Below the pieces are notes generated by a model. It was not told the origin of the DNA. It made no database searches and was given only the letters and a program-made list of their open reading frames with translations. From positions 1 through 8,078 of the forward strand of contig DASQEZ010000213.1 in NCBI GenBank assembly GCA_035633415.1: a stretch of DNA of 8,078 nt, read 5' to 3'. This document shows, piece after piece, positions 6,025-8,078 of this stretch; position 1 is the stretch's first letter, and the number at the start of each line of letters is the position of its first letter. Source of the stretch: Fodinibacter sp035633415 (lineage in GTDB: Bacteria; Actinomycetota; Actinomycetes; Actinomycetales; Dermatophilaceae). The position numbers and the translations under genes are program-made.

Positions 6025-6050
6025 GCCCGGCATCCTGCCGCGAGCCGGGC
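6025..6050 (-). promoter_or_regulatory. Hairpin presenting the DUF1801 ribosome binding site in its loop
   Basis: GCCCGGC (6025-6031) pairs with GCCGGGC (6044-6050) around a 12-base loop. On the minus-strand transcript, the AGGA ribosome binding site of the DUF1801 gene lies in the loop and the stem abuts its ATG. The stem is also close to the dciA stop, so it may instead be a weak terminator for the recF-dciA unit. No T-run follows. Confidence 0.4.
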
Positions 6051-6074
6051 ACCGCGTCGAGGGGCGGCCCGTGC

Positions 6075-6650
6075 TCAGCCGTAGGTGTCGCGGGGGCCGC
6101 GGCCGTCCTGCACCCGGCGCTGCCCGCGCGACCAGCTGGGCGCCCCCGGGCCCACGACCCGCAGCTCGCCGACCGTGCCCTCGCCGACGTCCTGCGCGAG
6201 CCGGGCCAGCAGGCTGGAGGAGAGCAGGCGCATCTGGGTCGCCCAGGCGGTGGAGTCGGCCCGCACGGTGAGCACCCCGTCGACGAAGTCGACCGGCGCG
6301 CAGTGCTGGGCGATCTCCGGGCCGACGATCTGCGGCCAGCGCCCGATGACGGCCCCCACCGCGACGTCGACGGCCCACCCGCGCTCGGTCACGAACTGGT
6401 CGAGCTGGTCTCCGAGCAGCTTCGGGTCGCGACCGGTCCCCGAGCGGTCGCCGACCGGCACGTCCTTGGTCCGTCGCCGGGGGCGCAGACCGGGGCGCAG
6501 CCCCTTCGCCTTGGCAGCGGCCCGGGCCCGGGCCAGCGCGGCCGCGGCGGCCTCGCCCGCGTCACCCACTCCTGGCAGCGCATCATCAGCCGGATCCGTT
6601 GTGCCGGAACCGTTCTCGTCGTCCGCAACGGGAGCAACCTCGTCAGTCAC
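6075..6650 (-). CDS. dciA: DUF721/DciA-like replication protein
   Basis: The protein has 191 residues. DciA is the ancestral bacterial helicase-loading factor that acts with DnaB at the origin. Actinobacterial DUF721 proteins next to recF belong to this family. The first 75 or so residues are charged and Ala-rich, probably disordered, with a basic cluster LRPGLRPRRRTK (51-62). The conserved domain follows at about 78-168: LGDQLDQFVTERGW, VGAVIGRWPQIVGPEIAQHC, and DGVLTVRADSTAWATQMRLL. The C-terminus SWSRGQRRVQDGRGPRDTYG is of the type common in actinobacterial members. The GTG start at 6650 overlaps the recF stop in GTGACTGA, an 8-bp overlap that implies translational coupling. No helicase-loader ATPase motif is present, as expected for DciA. 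Its role in this organism is inferred from family and location. Confidence 0.92.
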   Translation of the reverse strand: MTDEVAPVADDENGSGTTDPADDALPGVGDAGEAAAAALARARAAAKAKGLRPGLRPRRRTKDVPVGDRSGTGRDPKLLGDQLDQFVTERGWAVDVAVGAVIGRWPQIVGPEIAQHCAPVDFVDGVLTVRADSTAWATQMRLLSSSLLARLAQDVGEGTVGELRVVGPGAPSWSRGQRRVQDGRGPRDTYG

Positions 6651-7851
6651 GCTCCACCACCGTCCCCAGAGTCACGGCATAGGTGCGGCCGACGAGGCCG
6701 GCCGGTACGTCCTCCGGCACCGCGGCGGTGATGATGACCTGCTCGCAGTCGGCGATCATCTCGGCCAGCCGCTCGCGCCGCCCCGAGTCGAGCTCGGCGA
6801 AGACGTCGTCGAGCACGAGCACCGGGTCGTCGCCCAGGTCGTGGCGCAGCAGCTGGTAGGCGGCGAGCTTGAGCCCGAGCGCGAACGACCAGGACTCCCC
6901 GTGGCTGGCGTAGCCCTTCGCCGGCAGCTCGCCGAGGGTGAGCACGACGTCGTCGCGGTGCGGGCCCACCAGGCAGACCCCGCGCTCGACCTCCTGGCCG
7001 CGTACCTCCGCCAGGGAGGCGAGGATCTCGGCGCGAAGCTCCTCCGCCTCGGGCACCTCCCCCGCCGCGATCCGGGCGGCCGTCTCCTCGCGCAACGACG
7101 ACTTGTACGACACCCGCGCATCGGACTGGCCGGCGCTGACCTCGTCGTAGGCCTTGCCCAGGTAGGGGGTGAGGTCGCGCAGGAGCCGCAGCCGCGCGTA
7201 GAGCAGCTGGGACCCGACCTCGGCCAGGTGCGAGTCCCAGACGTCGAGGGTGTGCAGCGCCGAGTCCCGCTCTGCCACAACGTCAGTGGCGTCCACGGAT
7301 GCCGGGCGCGCACCTCCTCGCCGGCCACCTCGCCGCAGCACGGGCGCCGCCGACTTGAGCAGGGCTCCGCGCTGCTTGAGGATCTTGTCGTAGTCCGAGC
7401 GCACCCCCGACCACCGGGGCTGGCGGGCGACGAGCAGCTCGTCGAGGAAGCGGCGCCGCTCGCCCGGGTCGCCCTTGACCAGGGCGAGGTCCTCCGGGGC
7501 GAAGAGCACGGTGCGCAGCGTGCCGAGCACGTCGCGGGGGCGGGGGAGGGGGGACCGGTTGATCCGGGCCCGGTTGGCCCGCCCGGGCGTGATCTCGAGC
7601 TCGAGCAGGGTCTCGCGCCCGTCGCGCACGACGGCGCCGCGCACCACGGCCTGGCTGGCGCCGAACCGCACGAGCGGGGCGTCGGTCGCGACCCGGTGGC
7701 TCGAGAGGCTGGAGAGGTAGCCCAGCGCCTCGACGAGGTTCGTCTTGCCCTGGCCGTTGAGGCCCACGAGGGTCGTCACTCCCGGGTCGAGGGGCAGCTC
7801 CGCGCTGGTGTAGCTGCGGAAGTCGACCACGGTGAGGTGCCGGACGTGCAC
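6643..7851 (-). CDS. recF: DNA replication and repair protein RecF
   Basis: The protein has 402 residues, near normal for actinobacterial RecF. RecF is an SMC/ABC-type ATPase that binds gapped DNA and, with RecO and RecR, promotes RecA loading. Visible motifs: the start MHVRHLTVVDFRSY; Walker A GLNGQGKT (30-37); FAPEDLALVKGDPGERRRFLD (117-137); GPHRDD (296-301); an ABC signature region SHGESWSFALGLKLA (316-330); Walker B VLVLDDV (344-350); and the ELD D-loop (353-355). A short low-complexity stretch rich in Arg, Gly and Ala (about 173-185) interrupts the coiled-coil arm region. The GTG start at 7851 gives the family's standard N-terminus. The upstream gene stops 7 bp before it, and dciA overlaps its 3' end, so all three are probably one operon reading away from the origin side. 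All ATPase motifs are intact. Confidence 0.98.
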   Translation of the reverse strand: MHVRHLTVVDFRSYTSAELPLDPGVTTLVGLNGQGKTNLVEALGYLSSLSSHRVATDAPLVRFGASQAVVRGAVVRDGRETLLELEITPGRANRARINRSPLPRPRDVLGTLRTVLFAPEDLALVKGDPGERRRFLDELLVARQPRWSGVRSDYDKILKQRGALLKSAAPVLRRGGRRGGARPASVDATDVVAERDSALHTLDVWDSHLAEVGSQLLYARLRLLRDLTPYLGKAYDEVSAGQSDARVSYKSSLREETAARIAAGEVPEAEELRAEILASLAEVRGQEVERGVCLVGPHRDDVVLTLGELPAKGYASHGESWSFALGLKLAAYQLLRHDLGDDPVLVLDDVFAELDSGRRERLAEMIADCEQVIITAAVPEDVPAGLVGRTYAVTLGTVVERD

Positions 7852-7858
7852 CCGGCGC

Positions 7859-8078
7859 TCAGCTCTTCTTGGCGGGGCGCTTCCGCGTCGAGCCGGTGCC
7901 CGAGGTCGGCCCGGCGCCCGCCGCGCCGGCGCGGCTCGAGGACGTCTCGCCCGCGCCCGAGGACGGCCCGGCCTTGGCCACCGCGCGCCCCTTGGCGGCC
8001 GCCTTCGTCGCGGAGGGCGGCGAGGTCTCCTTGCGCGCGGCCTTCGCGGTCACGGCGGCGGCGGTCGATGGGCCCGCG
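7859..8078 (-). CDS. 3' end of an unidentified gene with an Ala/Lys/Ser-rich tail
   Basis: The frame is open from the right window edge to the TGA at 7859-7861, giving about 72 visible residues, low in complexity and rich in Ala, Lys, Ser, Gly and Thr, ending RKRPAKKS. A GTG at 8053 could start a 64-residue protein. The frame continues upstream without a stop, however, so the stretch is more likely the tail of a longer protein. The stop lies 7 bp before recF, which suggests one operon. Actinobacterial recF is usually preceded by dnaN or, with dnaN further up, by gnd (6-phosphogluconate dehydrogenase). The tail does not look like a normal DnaN C-terminus. A gnd product with a basic tail is one possibility, but the visible part carries no diagnostic domain. 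Confidence 0.6.
   Translation of the reverse strand, partial: AGPSTAAAVTAKAARKETSPPSATKAAAKGRAVAKAGPSSGAGETSSSRAGAAGAGPTSGTGSTRKRPAKKS

Noticed and set aside
6025..6378. N-terminal extension of the DUF1801 protein to 240 residues.
   Set aside because: The added part is Arg/Gly-rich shadow sequence inside dciA, and the family domain starts at 6024.
1..8078. CRISPR arrays, tRNA or rRNA genes, transposases, phage genes or toxin-antitoxin pairs.
   Set aside because: I saw no regularly spaced repeats, cloverleaf or rRNA signatures, or protein motifs for any of these on either strand.

Overview
The window is high-GC DNA with GTG as well as ATG starts. It carries an actinobacterial type of replication-origin-proximal cluster: recF followed by a DUF721/dciA gene whose C-terminus (GPRDTYG) is of the kind seen in actinobacteria. 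The host is therefore probably an actinobacterium, perhaps of the Micrococcales. The finer placement is inference from gene order and protein style, not from a marker gene.

Layout, read from the right edge leftwards because most genes lie on the minus strand. (1) 7859-8078: the 3' end of an unidentified gene with an Ala/Lys/Ser-rich tail. (2) 6643-7851: recF, 7 bp downstream. (3) 6075-6650: dciA, overlapping recF by 8 bp. (4) 5656-6024: a small DUF1801 protein. (5) 5553-5628: a nested inverted repeat between convergent genes. (6) 4842-5549 (+): a TetR-family regulator. (7) 4223-4729 (-): a DUF385 (deazaflavin/F420-dependent nitroreductase-like) protein, divergent from the regulator. The shared 112-bp promoter region holds two identical 17-bp operator-like palindromes. 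(8) 4168-4219: a long hairpin. (9) 3402-4145 (-): an enoyl-CoA hydratase/isomerase family protein. (10) 186-3266 (-): a 1026-residue secreted multidomain protein (beta-sandwich modules, a beta-propeller-like centre, and a conserved-looking C-terminal beta domain). (11) 1-35 (-): the first codons of a further gene that runs off the left edge.

How the genes relate: recF and dciA are translationally coupled and serve DNA repair and replication. The TetR regulator very probably controls itself and the DUF385 enzyme through the paired operators. The hydratase and the secreted protein are tandem, but hairpin-forming gaps separate them from their upstream neighbours, so they may be independent units. 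In many actinobacteria gyrB follows recF-dciA directly. Here about 6 kb downstream of dciA contains no gyrB, so the locus is rearranged or has received an insertion.

I found no CRISPR array, tRNA, rRNA, transposase or phage gene, and no convincing novel multi-gene system. The most unusual structures are the intergenic palindromes, the duplicated operator and the large secreted protein.
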